The translations under genes and the position numbers were made by a program. 64,000 nucleotides of DNA from an uncultured Eubacteriales bacterium (GTDB taxonomy: Bacteria > Bacillota > Clostridia > Oscillospirales > Ruminococcaceae), in NCBI GenBank assembly GCA_900319075.1, contig ONMZ01000001.1, positions 307,126 to 371,125 of the forward strand, given 5' to 3'. Below the pieces are notes generated by a model. It was not told the origin of the DNA and searched no databases. It was given only the letters and a program-made list of their open reading frames with translations. This document shows positions 16,694-26,057 of this stretch, piece after piece. Each line of letters opens with the position of its first letter. Positions within the stretch are counted from its first letter, which is position 1.

Positions 16694-19600
16694 TTATTTA
16701 CGCTGCATAAAGGCAACATTTTCCTCTCCCAGCAAATGGGAAAGCTTTTCAACAAGCTTCTTATCCATGCGGACTGTTGGGGTATCTTTCAGTTTAATTT
16801 TTCTGCCAATATCGGACAGATACAGTATGAGGCTGCTGTCATTTGCGCTGCCCTTAAAGTCCCTTACAATATTTTTTATCTCATCCTGTTTTTCCTTATC
16901 CGCCGAGTTCAGACGAAGGCAAAGGTCACGGTGAAGGCAGCTTTTCTCAAAGTTTTCTGCGCTGATTATATTTTCGGCAAGTATTTTGGGGTCCTCGTCC
17001 TCTCTGCCGGATATTTTTCCGCTGACATAAACTATCATACCCTTTTGAAGAAGTCCTGAAGATGCGGCAAAAAGTTCGGGAAAAACCACAAGCTCAACAG
17101 ATGAGAACTTGTCCTCCAGCTGTACAAAGCACATCATATCCCCTTTTCTTGTTTTGAGTTCTTTTTTTGATACGACCATTCCCACAAGCTTTACCGGCTG
17201 TGCCTCATCGGCGCCGTCGGTTTGTTTGTGGTGAGAGATCATTTCAAGGGTAGTAACGCACTTGTCCGCCCTTGCAAAGGCGGCATAATCGTCACAGGGA
17301 TGTCCCGAAAGGTACATTCCAAGTGCCTCGTGCTCATATTCAAGAAGCTGTGCACGGGGAAATTCCTCCAAATGGGGTATCGTCATTTCAAATCCCGGCG
17401 AACCGTTTTGATCGGCCATGCCGAAAAAGTCCAGCTGACCTTCAAGATTTGTCTCACGGCTATGTGCCGCCTCGGTCATCATATCCCCGCAGAAATCAAG
17501 CATCTCACGGCGAGTGTTCCCAAAGCAGTCAAATGCACCGCTTTTTATAAGCGCCTCAACAGTGCGTGTGTTTATATCTTTTGCGCTTACACGGCTGCAA
17601 AAGTCCCACAAAGACCGGAACTCGCCGTTTTTTTCACGCTCTGATACGATGCCGGCTATGGCGTTTTCACCCAGGCTTTTTACTGCAAGCAGCGCAAAAC
17701 GTATGCCTTCCGGCTGTGCCACAAAGCCTCTTTCGCTTTTATTTATATCAATATCAAGCACTTTGACTCCGTTTCTGCTCACACTTGTAATATAACCAAA
17801 AAGCTTTTCGGTAGAATCAAGCAGGGCGTTTGTCATCAGTGCTGCCATATATTCTTTGTATAAATGACATTTCAGATATGCTGTCTGATATGAGATCGTG
17901 GCATATGCCGCAGCATGAGACTTATTGAAGGCATAGCTGGCAAAGGAGGTCATTTCGTCAAATATCTCGTTTGCAGTTTTTTCATCTACCCCGTTTGCCA
18001 CGGCGCCGACGCACTGCCCTTTCTCGCCGTATACAAAAGCTTTTCTTTCCGCCTCGAGCACGTCGGCTTTTTTCTTTGCCATAGCTCTGCGGACAATATC
18101 TGCCCTGCCGTAGGAATATCCTGCAAGCACACGGAATATCTGCATTACCTGCTCCTGATATACTATACAGCCGTAGGTCACATCAAGAATATTCTTTAAA
18201 AGCGGATGTTTATATCTCACAAGCTCCGGGTCGTGGCGGTTGCGTATATATGTGGGAATAGAATCCATCGGACCCGGTCGGTAAAGTGAGATCACCGCAA
18301 TAAGGTCTTCTATCCCCGTGGGACGAAGCTTAGTTATCGTGGCAGTCATTCCCGGGCTTTCAAACTGAAAGACGCCCTCGGTCCTGCCCCGGGAAAGCAT
18401 TTCGTACACTTCCTTGTCATCAAGGGGAATATTGTTGATATCAAAATCAGGTATCTGCTTTTTTACCTGCTGTACACAATGGTTTATTATAGTCAGGTTG
18501 CGAAGACCCAAAAAGTCTATTTTTAAAAGCCCCAGACGCTCCAGGATAGTCATGGTGTACTGTGTGGAGACCTGACCGTCACGGGCATAGACAGGAACAT
18601 AGCAGTCCACCGGATCTTTTGTGATAACAACACCTGCCGCATGGGTAGAAACGTTCCTTGGCATACCCTCTACTCTGACTGCTGTGTCAATAAGCTCTTT
18701 TATTTTGGGATCGTTGTTATACATTTTTGAAAGCTCCGGCACCCTTTTCACAGATTCCGAAAGAGGCATCCCTCTGGGCACGGCTTTTGAGACCATATCT
18801 CCCGTCTGGTATGAAAGTCCCATTACCCTCGCCACATCCCTGACCGCCTGCTTTGCAGCAAGGGTACCAAAGGTAGCTATCTGTGCAACATGATCCTCAC
18901 CGTATTTGTTTATAACGTAATCTATTACCCTTTGTCTGCCCTCCATGCAAAAGTCCACATCAAAGTCCGGCATGGATACTCTTTCGGGGTTAAGGAACCT
19001 TTCAAACAAAAGATTATATCTCAAAGGATCAATACCTGTGATACCTATACAATAAGCGCACAGGCTGCCTGCTCCCGAGCCTCTTCCGCAGCCTACGGGT
19101 ATACCGTGGGTCTTGGCATAGTTTATAAAATCCCAGACTATGAGGTAATAGTCGGTGTAGCCCATTTTGGTGATTATGTCAAGTTCATACTCCAGCCGCT
19201 CACGAGCCTCCGCTGTGGGGTTCTCGTAACGCTTTTCAAGCCCCTTGCGGCACATTTCACGCAAAAACTTCTCGTTATCTTCCACACCGTCGATATGGAA
19301 ATACGGAAGCTTGGTATTTCCAAACTCAAATTCCACGTTGCACATCTGTGCGATCTTAACGGTATTTTCTATCGCCTGAGGATAATTGGCAAAAAGCCTG
19401 GACATTTCATCTCCGCTTTTAACGTAAAACTCCTGGGTGGGGAACTCAAGCTTATTGGGATCGTCAAGGGTTGTGCCGGTGGAGATACAAAGCAGCACCC
19501 TTTGTGCTTTTGCGTCTTCTCTTTTAAGATAGTGACAGTCGTTGGTGGCTGCAAGGGGGATCCCTGTTTCCCGGGAAATCCTTGCAAGAAGGGGAATGAT

Positions 19601-20155
19601 CCTTTTCTGGTCATCTATATCATGATCCTGAAGTTCAAGGTAATAGTTGCCCTGTCCGAATATCTTGTTATATCTCAAAGCAGTTTGCTTTGCTCCCTCA
19701 TAATCTCCGCTGAGCAGCTTTCTTGGTATTTCTCCTGCAAGGCAGGCAGAAAGGCAGACAAGTCCCCCGCTATACTTTTCAAGCAGCTGTTCATCGACCC
19801 TTGGCTTATTGTAAAAGCCCTCGGTATACGAAAGGGAAACAAGCTTTATAAGGTTGCGGTAGCCCTGCTGGTCTTTGCACAAAAGCACCAGATGATAGGG
19901 CGAGGAATCCACCCTGTTCACCTTATCAAAGCGTGTACGGGGCGCAACATACATTTCGCAGCCTATTATCGGTTTTATTCCCTTTGCCTTGCAGGCGTTG
20001 TAAAATTCCACCGCTGCAAACATATTGCCGTGGTCTGTGACCGCACAGCTGGTCTGTCCCAGTTGTTTAACTGTGTCAACGAGCTCTCCCAGACGGCAGG
20101 CACCGTCAAGTAGCGAATACTCACTGTGCAGGTGCAAATGAACGAAATCAGTCAC
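16694..20155 (-). CDS. dnaE: DNA polymerase III alpha subunit (DnaE)
   Basis: Replicative-type C-family polymerase, 1153 residues, normal for DnaE. The N-terminal PHP domain begins HLHLHSEYSLLDGACR with its metal-binding histidines. The palm contains CGRGSGAGSLCAYCIGIT near residue 355 and the catalytic aspartates in PDFDVDFC near 398. The FNKSHAAAYA fingers block comes near 750. The C-terminus holds an OB-fold region (VKLVGMVVSKKELKTRKGD near 985). The start overlaps the whiA stop by 4 bp (ATGA), so translation is probably coupled. In Firmicutes DnaE usually works beside PolC; which polymerase is the main one here cannot be told from this window. Confidence 0.97.
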   Translation of the reverse strand: MTDFVHLHLHSEYSLLDGACRLGELVDTVKQLGQTSCAVTDHGNMFAAVEFYNACKAKGIKPIIGCEMYVAPRTRFDKVNRVDSSPYHLVLLCKDQQGYRNLIKLVSLSYTEGFYNKPRVDEQLLEKYSGGLVCLSACLAGEIPRKLLSGDYEGAKQTALRYNKIFGQGNYYLELQDHDIDDQKRIIPLLARISRETGIPLAATNDCHYLKREDAKAQRVLLCISTGTTLDDPNKLEFPTQEFYVKSGDEMSRLFANYPQAIENTVKIAQMCNVEFEFGNTKLPYFHIDGVEDNEKFLREMCRKGLEKRYENPTAEARERLEYELDIITKMGYTDYYLIVWDFINYAKTHGIPVGCGRGSGAGSLCAYCIGITGIDPLRYNLLFERFLNPERVSMPDFDVDFCMEGRQRVIDYVINKYGEDHVAQIATFGTLAAKQAVRDVARVMGLSYQTGDMVSKAVPRGMPLSESVKRVPELSKMYNNDPKIKELIDTAVRVEGMPRNVSTHAAGVVITKDPVDCYVPVYARDGQVSTQYTMTILERLGLLKIDFLGLRNLTIINHCVQQVKKQIPDFDINNIPLDDKEVYEMLSRGRTEGVFQFESPGMTATITKLRPTGIEDLIAVISLYRPGPMDSIPTYIRNRHDPELVRYKHPLLKNILDVTYGCIVYQEQVMQIFRVLAGYSYGRADIVRRAMAKKKADVLEAERKAFVYGEKGQCVGAVANGVDEKTANEIFDEMTSFASYAFNKSHAAAYATISYQTAYLKCHLYKEYMAALMTNALLDSTEKLFGYITSVSRNGVKVLDIDINKSERGFVAQPEGIRFALLAVKSLGENAIAGIVSEREKNGEFRSLWDFCSRVSAKDINTRTVEALIKSGAFDCFGNTRREMLDFCGDMMTEAAHSRETNLEGQLDFFGMADQNGSPGFEMTIPHLEEFPRAQLLEYEHEALGMYLSGHPCDDYAAFARADKCVTTLEMISHHKQTDGADEAQPVKLVGMVVSKKELKTRKGDMMCFVQLEDKFSSVELVVFPELFAASSGLLQKGMIVYVSGKISGREDEDPKILAENIISAENFEKSCLHRDLCLRLNSADKEKQDEIKNIVRDFKGSANDSSLILYLSDIGRKIKLKDTPTVRMDKKLVEKLSHLLGEENVAFMQRK

Positions 20156-21081
20156 CTTTTTGCTTTTTCCTTTCGTATATTTTCAGCTATCTCAGCTATT
20201 TTCTGCATTCGGTGGTTCGCCCCCGAACGTGATATGGGCGGCTCCATAGCAGCCCCAAGCTCCTTTAGCGTAAAATCTATATTTTCATATCTTATCCTTG
20301 CAATATCTCTCAGGGTATCGGGCAGACTGTCAAGTCCCATTGTGGAGTCGATAAGTTCAATATCGCTGATCTGTCTTTCCGCCGCACCAAGAGCCTTGTC
20401 GATATTGGCGTTGTCGCAGTTCATTGAACGATTTATTTTATTCTTCACATCTTTCATCATTTTCACATTCATGATCTCCAGCGAAGCCATTTGTGCTCCC
20501 ATCATAGTAAGGATGTCGATGATGTTTTCCGAGTCTTTGATGTAGACTATCTGATAATGCTTTCTTTCAACGTGTTTGGGAACGATCCCGTAGTTGTCTA
20601 TAAGCAGCAGCCCAAGAGAGTTGCAAAGCTCCAGACTTGGCATAACAAATTCCATATGATACTTCTTTTCCGGGTTATTCACACTTCCGCAGGCAAGGAA
20701 TATCCCCCCCACAACATAAGGGTAATACTTTGCCTTCGGCAGATCATCTCTGCTCATACCCCTGCTCTGGTCAAGCTGAAAATAGTCAAGGATAAAAAGC
20801 CTGTCCTGAGATCTGGGTATACAAAGGTCATACAGCACTGCTGAATGCTTGCGCTGTATCTCGTTTATCTCCACCCCGTCGTCACAGTCAAGTATACGGT
20901 TGACGTTAAGCACAAAAAAATCCCTGAGCAGCTTATTCTCCGTAAGGACCGTTATTTCCCTGTCATTGAGGGAATTGGCGCACAAAAGCACACCCATAAG
21001 ACAAGCATCCGCCTTGTCCCGTGAGTTGATGCGCTGTATTATTTCATTTTTCGCTCTGTATGAAAAGGAATGCTCTTCCAA
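20152..21081 (-). CDS. whiA: WhiA-family DNA-binding regulator
   Basis: A 309-residue WhiA protein, related to sporulation/cell-division regulators. The N-terminal homing-endonuclease-like fold is seen (SFSYRAKNEIIQRI, then KADACLMGVLLCANS). The C-terminal HTH follows (LPDTLRDIARIRYENIDFTLKELGAAMEPPISRSGANHR region near 250-295). In Bacillus WhiA binds the chromosome and affects Z-ring formation and segregation. The order murB-rapZ-whiA is typical, but the yvcK/gluconeogenesis-factor gene normally between rapZ and whiA is absent here. It lies 12 bp after rapZ and overlaps dnaE by 4 bp. Confidence 0.94.
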   Translation of the reverse strand: MEEHSFSYRAKNEIIQRINSRDKADACLMGVLLCANSLNDREITVLTENKLLRDFFVLNVNRILDCDDGVEINEIQRKHSAVLYDLCIPRSQDRLFILDYFQLDQSRGMSRDDLPKAKYYPYVVGGIFLACGSVNNPEKKYHMEFVMPSLELCNSLGLLLIDNYGIVPKHVERKHYQIVYIKDSENIIDILTMMGAQMASLEIMNVKMMKDVKNKINRSMNCDNANIDKALGAAERQISDIELIDSTMGLDSLPDTLRDIARIRYENIDFTLKELGAAMEPPISRSGANHRMQKIAEIAENIRKEKAKR

Positions 21082-21093
21082 ACTATCTCAATC

Positions 21094-21951
21094 CTATCGT
21101 TTATCTATATCTCTGTGCTGGATCCTTATTCTCATATTCTTATCACGCAGATGCTGCGCCAGTGCCTCTGCCATGGCAACACTTCTGTGCTTGCCCCCTG
21201 TACAGCCAAATGCTATTACCAGCTGAGACTTACCCTCTTTTTCATACAAAGGGATAAGAAAATCTATAAGGTTGCACAGCTTATCCAGAAGTCTTTTGGA
21301 CTGGTCAAACTTCATAACGTAGGTATAGACCTCCGGGTTAAGGCCTGTAAGACCTTTAAGTTCCGGGATATAAAACGGGTTAGGCAGACACCTTACATCA
21401 AACACCAGATCCGCCTCGGGCATATGTCCGAACTTAAATCCGAAAGAGCGCACATCAATGTGCATATAATCGTTGTTTTCGTCGAAAAAGCCCCTCATTC
21501 TCTCACGAAATTCTCCGGCGGAGGTATTGGTGGTATCTATGTAGTAATCCGCCATTGCCTTAATTGGCACAAGCACCTCACGTTCGGTTTCGATAGCCTT
21601 GCGGATATTACCAAAGGAGACCTCGTCCAAAGGATGCTTTCTTCTTGTTTCCTTGTACCTTCTTATTATCACGTCGTCTGAGCAGTCAAGAAAAACTATC
21701 TTCAGACTAACGTCCTCTTCCTTCAGAAGTGTAAGGGTATCCTTGAGCTTTAAAAACAGCTCGCCGCTTCTTATGTCGATAACGAAAGCGACCTTGTCGA
21801 TCTTTCCGTCGGACTGGTTGCAGATATCAACAAACTTTCCGATAAGCTCCGGGGGCATATTGTCTATACAGTAATACCCCATATCCTCCAGCACATCCAC
21901 ACAGCTTGATTTTCCCGAACCGGACATACCTGTTATGATAACAAATTGCAT
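21094..21951 (-). CDS. rapZ: RapZ/YvcJ-family nucleotide-binding protein
   Basis: A 285-residue P-loop protein. Walker A is GMSGSGKSSCVDVLEDMGYY at residue 8, followed by CIDNMPPEL. The C-terminal RapZ domain holds VDVRSFGFKFGHMPEADLVFD and the phosphate-binding IAFGCTGGKHRSVAMAE block near 250. In E. coli RapZ controls amino-sugar synthesis by guiding small RNAs to RNase E; in Bacillus YvcJ is a GTPase/ATPase of less clear function. It lies 16 bp after murB in an evident operon murB-rapZ-whiA-dnaE. Confidence 0.96.
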   Translation of the reverse strand: MQFVIITGMSGSGKSSCVDVLEDMGYYCIDNMPPELIGKFVDICNQSDGKIDKVAFVIDIRSGELFLKLKDTLTLLKEEDVSLKIVFLDCSDDVIIRRYKETRRKHPLDEVSFGNIRKAIETEREVLVPIKAMADYYIDTTNTSAGEFRERMRGFFDENNDYMHIDVRSFGFKFGHMPEADLVFDVRCLPNPFYIPELKGLTGLNPEVYTYVMKFDQSKRLLDKLCNLIDFLIPLYEKEGKSQLVIAFGCTGGKHRSVAMAEALAQHLRDKNMRIRIQHRDIDKR

Positions 21952-21967
21952 TTTTTTACCTCTTTCC

Positions 21968-22891
21968 TTACTTGTACGGGATTATCCTTACCTCACATTC
22001 AAGGAACTGCCCCGTCTCTTTCTGTACAATATTTTGTACTTGTTTTATAAGGGAAACAACATCAGCTGACGTTGCATTGTTTTTATTTATAACAAATCCG
22101 CAGTGTTTCTCCGAAACCATTGCCCCTCCCACTGCAAAGCCTCTCAGACCGCAGTCCTGGATAAGCTTACCGGCAAAAAATCCTTCGGGGCGCTTGAAGG
22201 TCGATCCTGCATTGGGATAATCAAGAGGCTGTTTGTCCTTTCGTCTTCCCATAAGATCGTTCATCTTTGTTTCGATTAGATCCCTGTCCCCCTTTTGGAG
22301 CTCAAAGACCGCCTCACAGACCACATCTCCGCTTTCCATCAGAGCACTGTGTCTGTAAGAAAGCTCAAGCTGAGAGGCATCAAGTTCTTTTATCTCTCCT
22401 TTGCCGGTGACAACAGTACAGCTTTTCAGCACGTCCTTGATCTCCCCGCCGTATGCACCTGCATTCATAAAAACACCGCCGCCTACCGTGCCCGGGATTC
22501 CATAGGCAAATTCCAGTCCGGTAAGAGAGTTTTCAAGGGCAAATCTGCACAGTTTCATCATGCTGCACCCTGCCTGCACTCTGACGGTATTGTCTCCCAC
22601 AAGCCGGATCCTATCAAATCCGCTGCCTATATGCAGGATAACTCCGTCAAAGCCTTTATCGTCAAAAAGCACATTGGAACCCTTCCCAAGAACATAATAC
22701 CGCAGTGAGTATTCTCTTGCAATGTCCATTAGCTTTTTAAGGCTCTGTGCAGAATTTATATTTATCATAGCCTTGCAGCAGCCGCCGATCTTAAAGGTCG
22801 TGTGTGCGCTCAGCGGTTCGTTCAGAACGTAATCGCATCCACACTCTTTTGCAGCGTTCAGCAAAGCTTCCATGTTGTTGGAACTGTCCAT
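21968..22891 (-). CDS. murB: UDP-N-acetylenolpyruvoylglucosamine reductase MurB
   Basis: FAD-dependent enzyme forming UDP-MurNAc in cytoplasmic peptidoglycan synthesis, 307 residues (type II MurB size). Visible signatures: TTFKIGGCCKAMININS near residue 30, VLGKGSNVLFDDKGFDG for FAD binding near 68, GLEFAYGIPGTVGGGVFMNAGAYGG-type block near 125, and the catalytic region SYRHSALMES near 197 and PNAGSTFKRP with its serine near 230. The conserved end CGFVINKNNATSADV is present. GGAGAG lies about 10 nt before the ATG. It starts 20 bp after the PHP gene. Confidence 0.96.
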   Translation of the reverse strand: MDSSNNMEALLNAAKECGCDYVLNEPLSAHTTFKIGGCCKAMININSAQSLKKLMDIAREYSLRYYVLGKGSNVLFDDKGFDGVILHIGSGFDRIRLVGDNTVRVQAGCSMMKLCRFALENSLTGLEFAYGIPGTVGGGVFMNAGAYGGEIKDVLKSCTVVTGKGEIKELDASQLELSYRHSALMESGDVVCEAVFELQKGDRDLIETKMNDLMGRRKDKQPLDYPNAGSTFKRPEGFFAGKLIQDCGLRGFAVGGAMVSEKHCGFVINKNNATSADVVSLIKQVQNIVQKETGQFLECEVRIIPYK

Positions 22892-22910
22892 TTTTTAGGA
22901 CTCTCCTTTC

Positions 22911-23636
22911 TCAAAATATACCTGAGTCCGGGTGACGGCGGCATATGTGATCTTTAAGCCGGTCGAAGTCCGCATTTATCACAAGCTCCTGTGGGAAGCC
23001 GACCTCGTTTACAATTTCCAGAGCGTTTGTCACAACGCCGATAAGCTCACAGAAATGCCCGTCAGAATCCAGTACCACAGGCACCTCATACTTTTTGCAC
23101 AATCTCAGCACTTCATAAGTATTTTTCCTGGAGCCTTTTTTATAAAGAATGGAGCTTTCATTTATTTCCACAAGTTTGTCATACTCTTTGAATGCCTTTA
23201 TACATTTTTCGTAATCAATCGGGAAAAAGTCGGTGGTGCAATGCCCGATAACGTCCACCTTAGGATCTTTTGCGGTGTTGATATAAGCCCTTGTATGGTT
23301 TTCGGGTGTGGTCGGCTTATACACCTGTCTGTGCATTGAAGCCACTACCCACTCCAGACTTTCAAGGGTCTTTCTCGGCATATCAAGCTCGCCCCCATCG
23401 TTTATTATATTCGCCTCAACGCCCTTCAATACCGTAACGCCGCATATTGTCCGTGGGAGTATCTTCAAATTTTCAAAGTGCCACAAATGAGGAGAGTCGG
23501 GCATATCACCATAATGGTCGGTCATAGCCACTATTCTGATCCCCTTTTCCGCTGCGCTGCGGCAGTTTTCGGTTATGGTGGAATATGCATGAGTTGAGGC
23601 AAGCGTATGGGTATGCATATCAGCGATTATGTTCAA
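22911..23636 (-). CDS. PHP-domain phosphoesterase (YcdX-like)
   Basis: About 241 residues of the PHP fold (a metal-dependent phosphoesterase). It opens with IADMHTHTLASTHAYSTI, with the first metal histidines, then ILPRTICGVTVLKGVEANII near 60, VASMHRQ near 100 and a C-terminal VVLDSDGH. The order fits the YcdX group. The substrate is unknown. The TTG at 23636 is preferred as start: GGAG is 8 nt upstream, whereas an ATG at 23645 lies directly on that GGAG. It precedes murB by 20 bp and follows a large inverted repeat after hprK. Confidence 0.82.
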   Translation of the reverse strand: MNIIADMHTHTLASTHAYSTITENCRSAAEKGIRIVAMTDHYGDMPDSPHLWHFENLKILPRTICGVTVLKGVEANIINDGGELDMPRKTLESLEWVVASMHRQVYKPTTPENHTRAYINTAKDPKVDVIGHCTTDFFPIDYEKCIKAFKEYDKLVEINESSILYKKGSRKNTYEVLRLCKKYEVPVVLDSDGHFCELIGVVTNALEIVNEVGFPQELVINADFDRLKDHICRRHPDSGIF

Positions 23637-23656
23637 AAGTTTCATCTCCAATTGTA

Positions 23657-23696
23657 CAATAAAATGTACTTTATATGATTTAAGTACATTTTATTG
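23657..23696. repeat. Perfect 15-bp inverted repeat between hprK and the PHP gene
   Basis: CAATAAAATGTACTT (23657-23671) and AAGTACATTTTATTG (23682-23696) are exact reverse complements around a 10-nt spacer. A smaller palindrome ATTGTACAAT (23651-23660) overlaps its edge. It starts 5 nt after the hprK stop. It could act as a weak AT-rich terminator on the minus strand, or as an operator for the PHP-murB unit. Confidence 0.7.
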
Positions 23697-23701
23697 GACT
23701 A

Positions 23702-24661
23702 TTAAAAGTTATCCCAGCTTTTTATTTTATCCTTCTTATCCATTTGCAAACCGAGATTTTCAAGAAGCTCGGCAGCAGCGTTATAGCCCATTTTCTTTTG
23801 TCTGTTATTCATAGCTGCGACTTCAAGTATTACCGCAAGGTTACGTCCCGGTTTTATAGGTATTGTCAGGCTTGGCACCTTGACCCCAAGGATGGCTGTG
23901 TACTCGTTGTCAACACCCATCCGGTCGTAGATCTTTGTGCTGTCCCAGGGTTCAAGTTCAACTATAAGGTCGATCTTCTCGCTAACCTTTATAGCACCCA
24001 TACCAAACAACCTTCTGGTATTGATTATTCCTATACCACGCAGCTCAAGAAAGTGTCTTATGTTATCCGGAGATGTTCCCACCAGCGTTTTGCTGGAGGT
24101 TTTTCTTATCTCCACCGCATCGTCAGCCACAAGTCTGTGACCACGCTTAACAAGCTCGATAGCTGTTTCGCTTTTACCTACGCCGCTTTCACCAACTATA
24201 AGCAGACCCTCGCCGTAAACCTCTATAAGCACGCCGTGACGTGTTATTCTCGGGGCAAGCTCAACGTTCAGGTATCCGATAAGAGCGGCGATGAACGCAG
24301 TTGTGCTGTCAGGTGTCCTTGCGATAGGTACCTGATATTTCTTTGCTATCGCGATCATTTCCGGATAAAGCTCATGTCCTCTCGCCACAACGAAAAGAGG
24401 TATCTTTGTGGCAAAAAGAGCATCTATACGCTGGTATCTTGTAAGTTCATCAAGAGATGCAAGGTAAGCAAACTCCATATTTCCGCAGATCTGCACACGC
24501 TCAGCATTGAAATACTCGTAAAATCCCATAAGCTGCAAGCCGGGTCTGTTACAGTCGTTCTCCGTAACGGTAATATCGTCCAGATTATCCGGGGAATAAA
24601 GCATTTCACAGTTGAGCTGATCAACAATATCCTTTACCTTTACGCTGAATAATTCTGCCAT
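23702..24661 (-). CDS. hprK: HPr kinase/phosphorylase
   Basis: Bifunctional enzyme that phosphorylates and dephosphorylates Ser46 of HPr, the central switch of carbon catabolite control in Firmicutes. About 319 residues. The N-terminal domain is followed by Walker A GESGVGKSETAIELVKRG near residue 153 and by LVADDAVEI. The HprK signature LELRGIGIINTRRLFGMGAI follows near 205. The ATG at 24661 (MAELFSVK...) has AAAGGA 9 nt upstream, while the ATG three codons earlier abuts that site directly. It is preceded 14-23 bp upstream by the PLP-enzyme gene. HPr itself is not in this window. Confidence 0.96.
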   Translation of the reverse strand: MAELFSVKVKDIVDQLNCEMLYSPDNLDDITVTENDCNRPGLQLMGFYEYFNAERVQICGNMEFAYLASLDELTRYQRIDALFATKIPLFVVARGHELYPEMIAIAKKYQVPIARTPDSTTAFIAALIGYLNVELAPRITRHGVLIEVYGEGLLIVGESGVGKSETAIELVKRGHRLVADDAVEIRKTSSKTLVGTSPDNIRHFLELRGIGIINTRRLFGMGAIKVSEKIDLIVELEPWDSTKIYDRMGVDNEYTAILGVKVPSLTIPIKPGRNLAVILEVAAMNNRQKKMGYNAAAELLENLGLQMDKKDKIKSWDNF

Positions 24662-24683
24662 AGTTTTCATTCCTTTCGGTATA

Positions 24684-25955
24684 TTAAAGTCTTAAAAGTC
24701 CTTTTTTACACATCTCGTTTGCGGCAACAAGTATCCCCATTCTGCCGCTTGGGTAGGTTATTCCGCCCTGAAGCCACGCAGCGAACGGCTCTCTTATCGG
24801 TGCGTCTGCAGAAAGCTCGATAGATGCGCCCATTGTGAACGCTCCTGCCGCCATTATTACCTTGCTTTCGTAGCCCGGCATATCCCACGCTTCGGGGGTT
24901 ACAAAGCTGTCCACAGGCGAGCCTTTCTGTATACCCTGACAAAAGGCAGTCAGGTTGTTTTCATTTTCAAGAAGTATCGAAGCGATTATATCCGTTCTTG
25001 TTTCGCTGCTTTCGGGGAGAGTTTTAAAGCCAAGCTTTTCAAAAAGCTTGCAGGCAAAGACAGATGTCTTTACTGCACTTGCGACAGTTTGCGGCGAAAG
25101 GAAAAATCCAAGGAGCATTTCTCTGTTCTGCGAGAGGGTACAGCCCACTGCCTTTCCCATTCCCACGCAGGTAAGCCTGTCTGCACACTTTTCAACCAGG
25201 TCTGCCCTGCCGCAGATGTATCCGCCTGTGCTTGCGATGCCGCCGCCGGGGTTTTTGATAAGCGAGCCGATGATAAGGTCTGCTCCCACCGACAGCGGCT
25301 CTCGCTTTTCGACGAACTCGCCGTAGCAGTTATCCACCATTACGATTATATCGGGGTTTGCTGACTTTGCAGCCTGTGCGATCTTCCCTATTATCTCAAC
25401 GCTGAGTGACGGACGCAAAGAGTATCCTCTTGAACGCTGGATATAAGCGACCTTTGCAGTTTTTGCCTTTTGCGCTATCGCATCAAGGTCGGGAGCATGT
25501 TCGTTTACAAGGTCGACCTGTTCGTACTTAATGCCGAAATCTATAAGCGAGCCCGAGCCCTTTTCGCCTGTAAGTCCGATAACCCCCTCAAGGGTATCGT
25601 ACGGTCTGCCCACGCAGGAAAGCAGCGTATCGCCCATTCGCAATGCGCCGAACAGCGCAGTTGAAAGTGCGTGAGTTCCGTTTACAAAGGTGTGGCGAAC
25701 GATAGCGTCCTCGCCTCCGAATGCCTGCGCAAAGACCTTATCAAGGGTATCTCTGCCGCAGTCGCCGTAGCCGTAGCCCGTGGTACCTTTAAAGCAGCTT
25801 TCACTCACACGGTTGTCAATAAAGGCTTTGAGCACCTTTTCTCCGTTGAAGCGGGCTATCTCGTACGTCTGTGCGAACATCTGCTCACACTCTTTTTCAG
25901 CCTCGTGCGCAAGTGCGAGGATACGTTCATCTATTCCAAATAAGTTTTCTGTCAT
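24684..25955 (-). CDS. PLP-dependent methionine gamma-lyase family protein (YnbB-like)
   Basis: A 423-residue fold-type I pyridoxal-phosphate protein of the family often labelled aluminium-resistance or methionine gamma-lyase family. Seen are FVNGTHALSTALFGALRMGD near residue 88 for cofactor binding, MVDNCYGEF near 207, and the likely Schiff-base lysine in GSLIKNPGGGIASTGGYICG near 233. A YRxPCF-like C-terminal region is replaced by the SGRMGILVAANEM end. The real substrate is not established. AAAGGA is about 10 nt before the ATG. It lies upstream of hprK on the same strand. Confidence 0.85.
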   Translation of the reverse strand: MTENLFGIDERILALAHEAEKECEQMFAQTYEIARFNGEKVLKAFIDNRVSESCFKGTTGYGYGDCGRDTLDKVFAQAFGGEDAIVRHTFVNGTHALSTALFGALRMGDTLLSCVGRPYDTLEGVIGLTGEKGSGSLIDFGIKYEQVDLVNEHAPDLDAIAQKAKTAKVAYIQRSRGYSLRPSLSVEIIGKIAQAAKSANPDIIVMVDNCYGEFVEKREPLSVGADLIIGSLIKNPGGGIASTGGYICGRADLVEKCADRLTCVGMGKAVGCTLSQNREMLLGFFLSPQTVASAVKTSVFACKLFEKLGFKTLPESSETRTDIIASILLENENNLTAFCQGIQKGSPVDSFVTPEAWDMPGYESKVIMAAGAFTMGASIELSADAPIREPFAAWLQGGITYPSGRMGILVAANEMCKKGLLRL

Positions 25956-26057
25956 TATTTATTAAGTCCTTTCAGGGTTTTGCAAAATCATTTATTTCAG
26001 CGCTTATAAAAATAAAAACGATGACTGCCCATAGATAAAACAGATCTCCCGATCATG

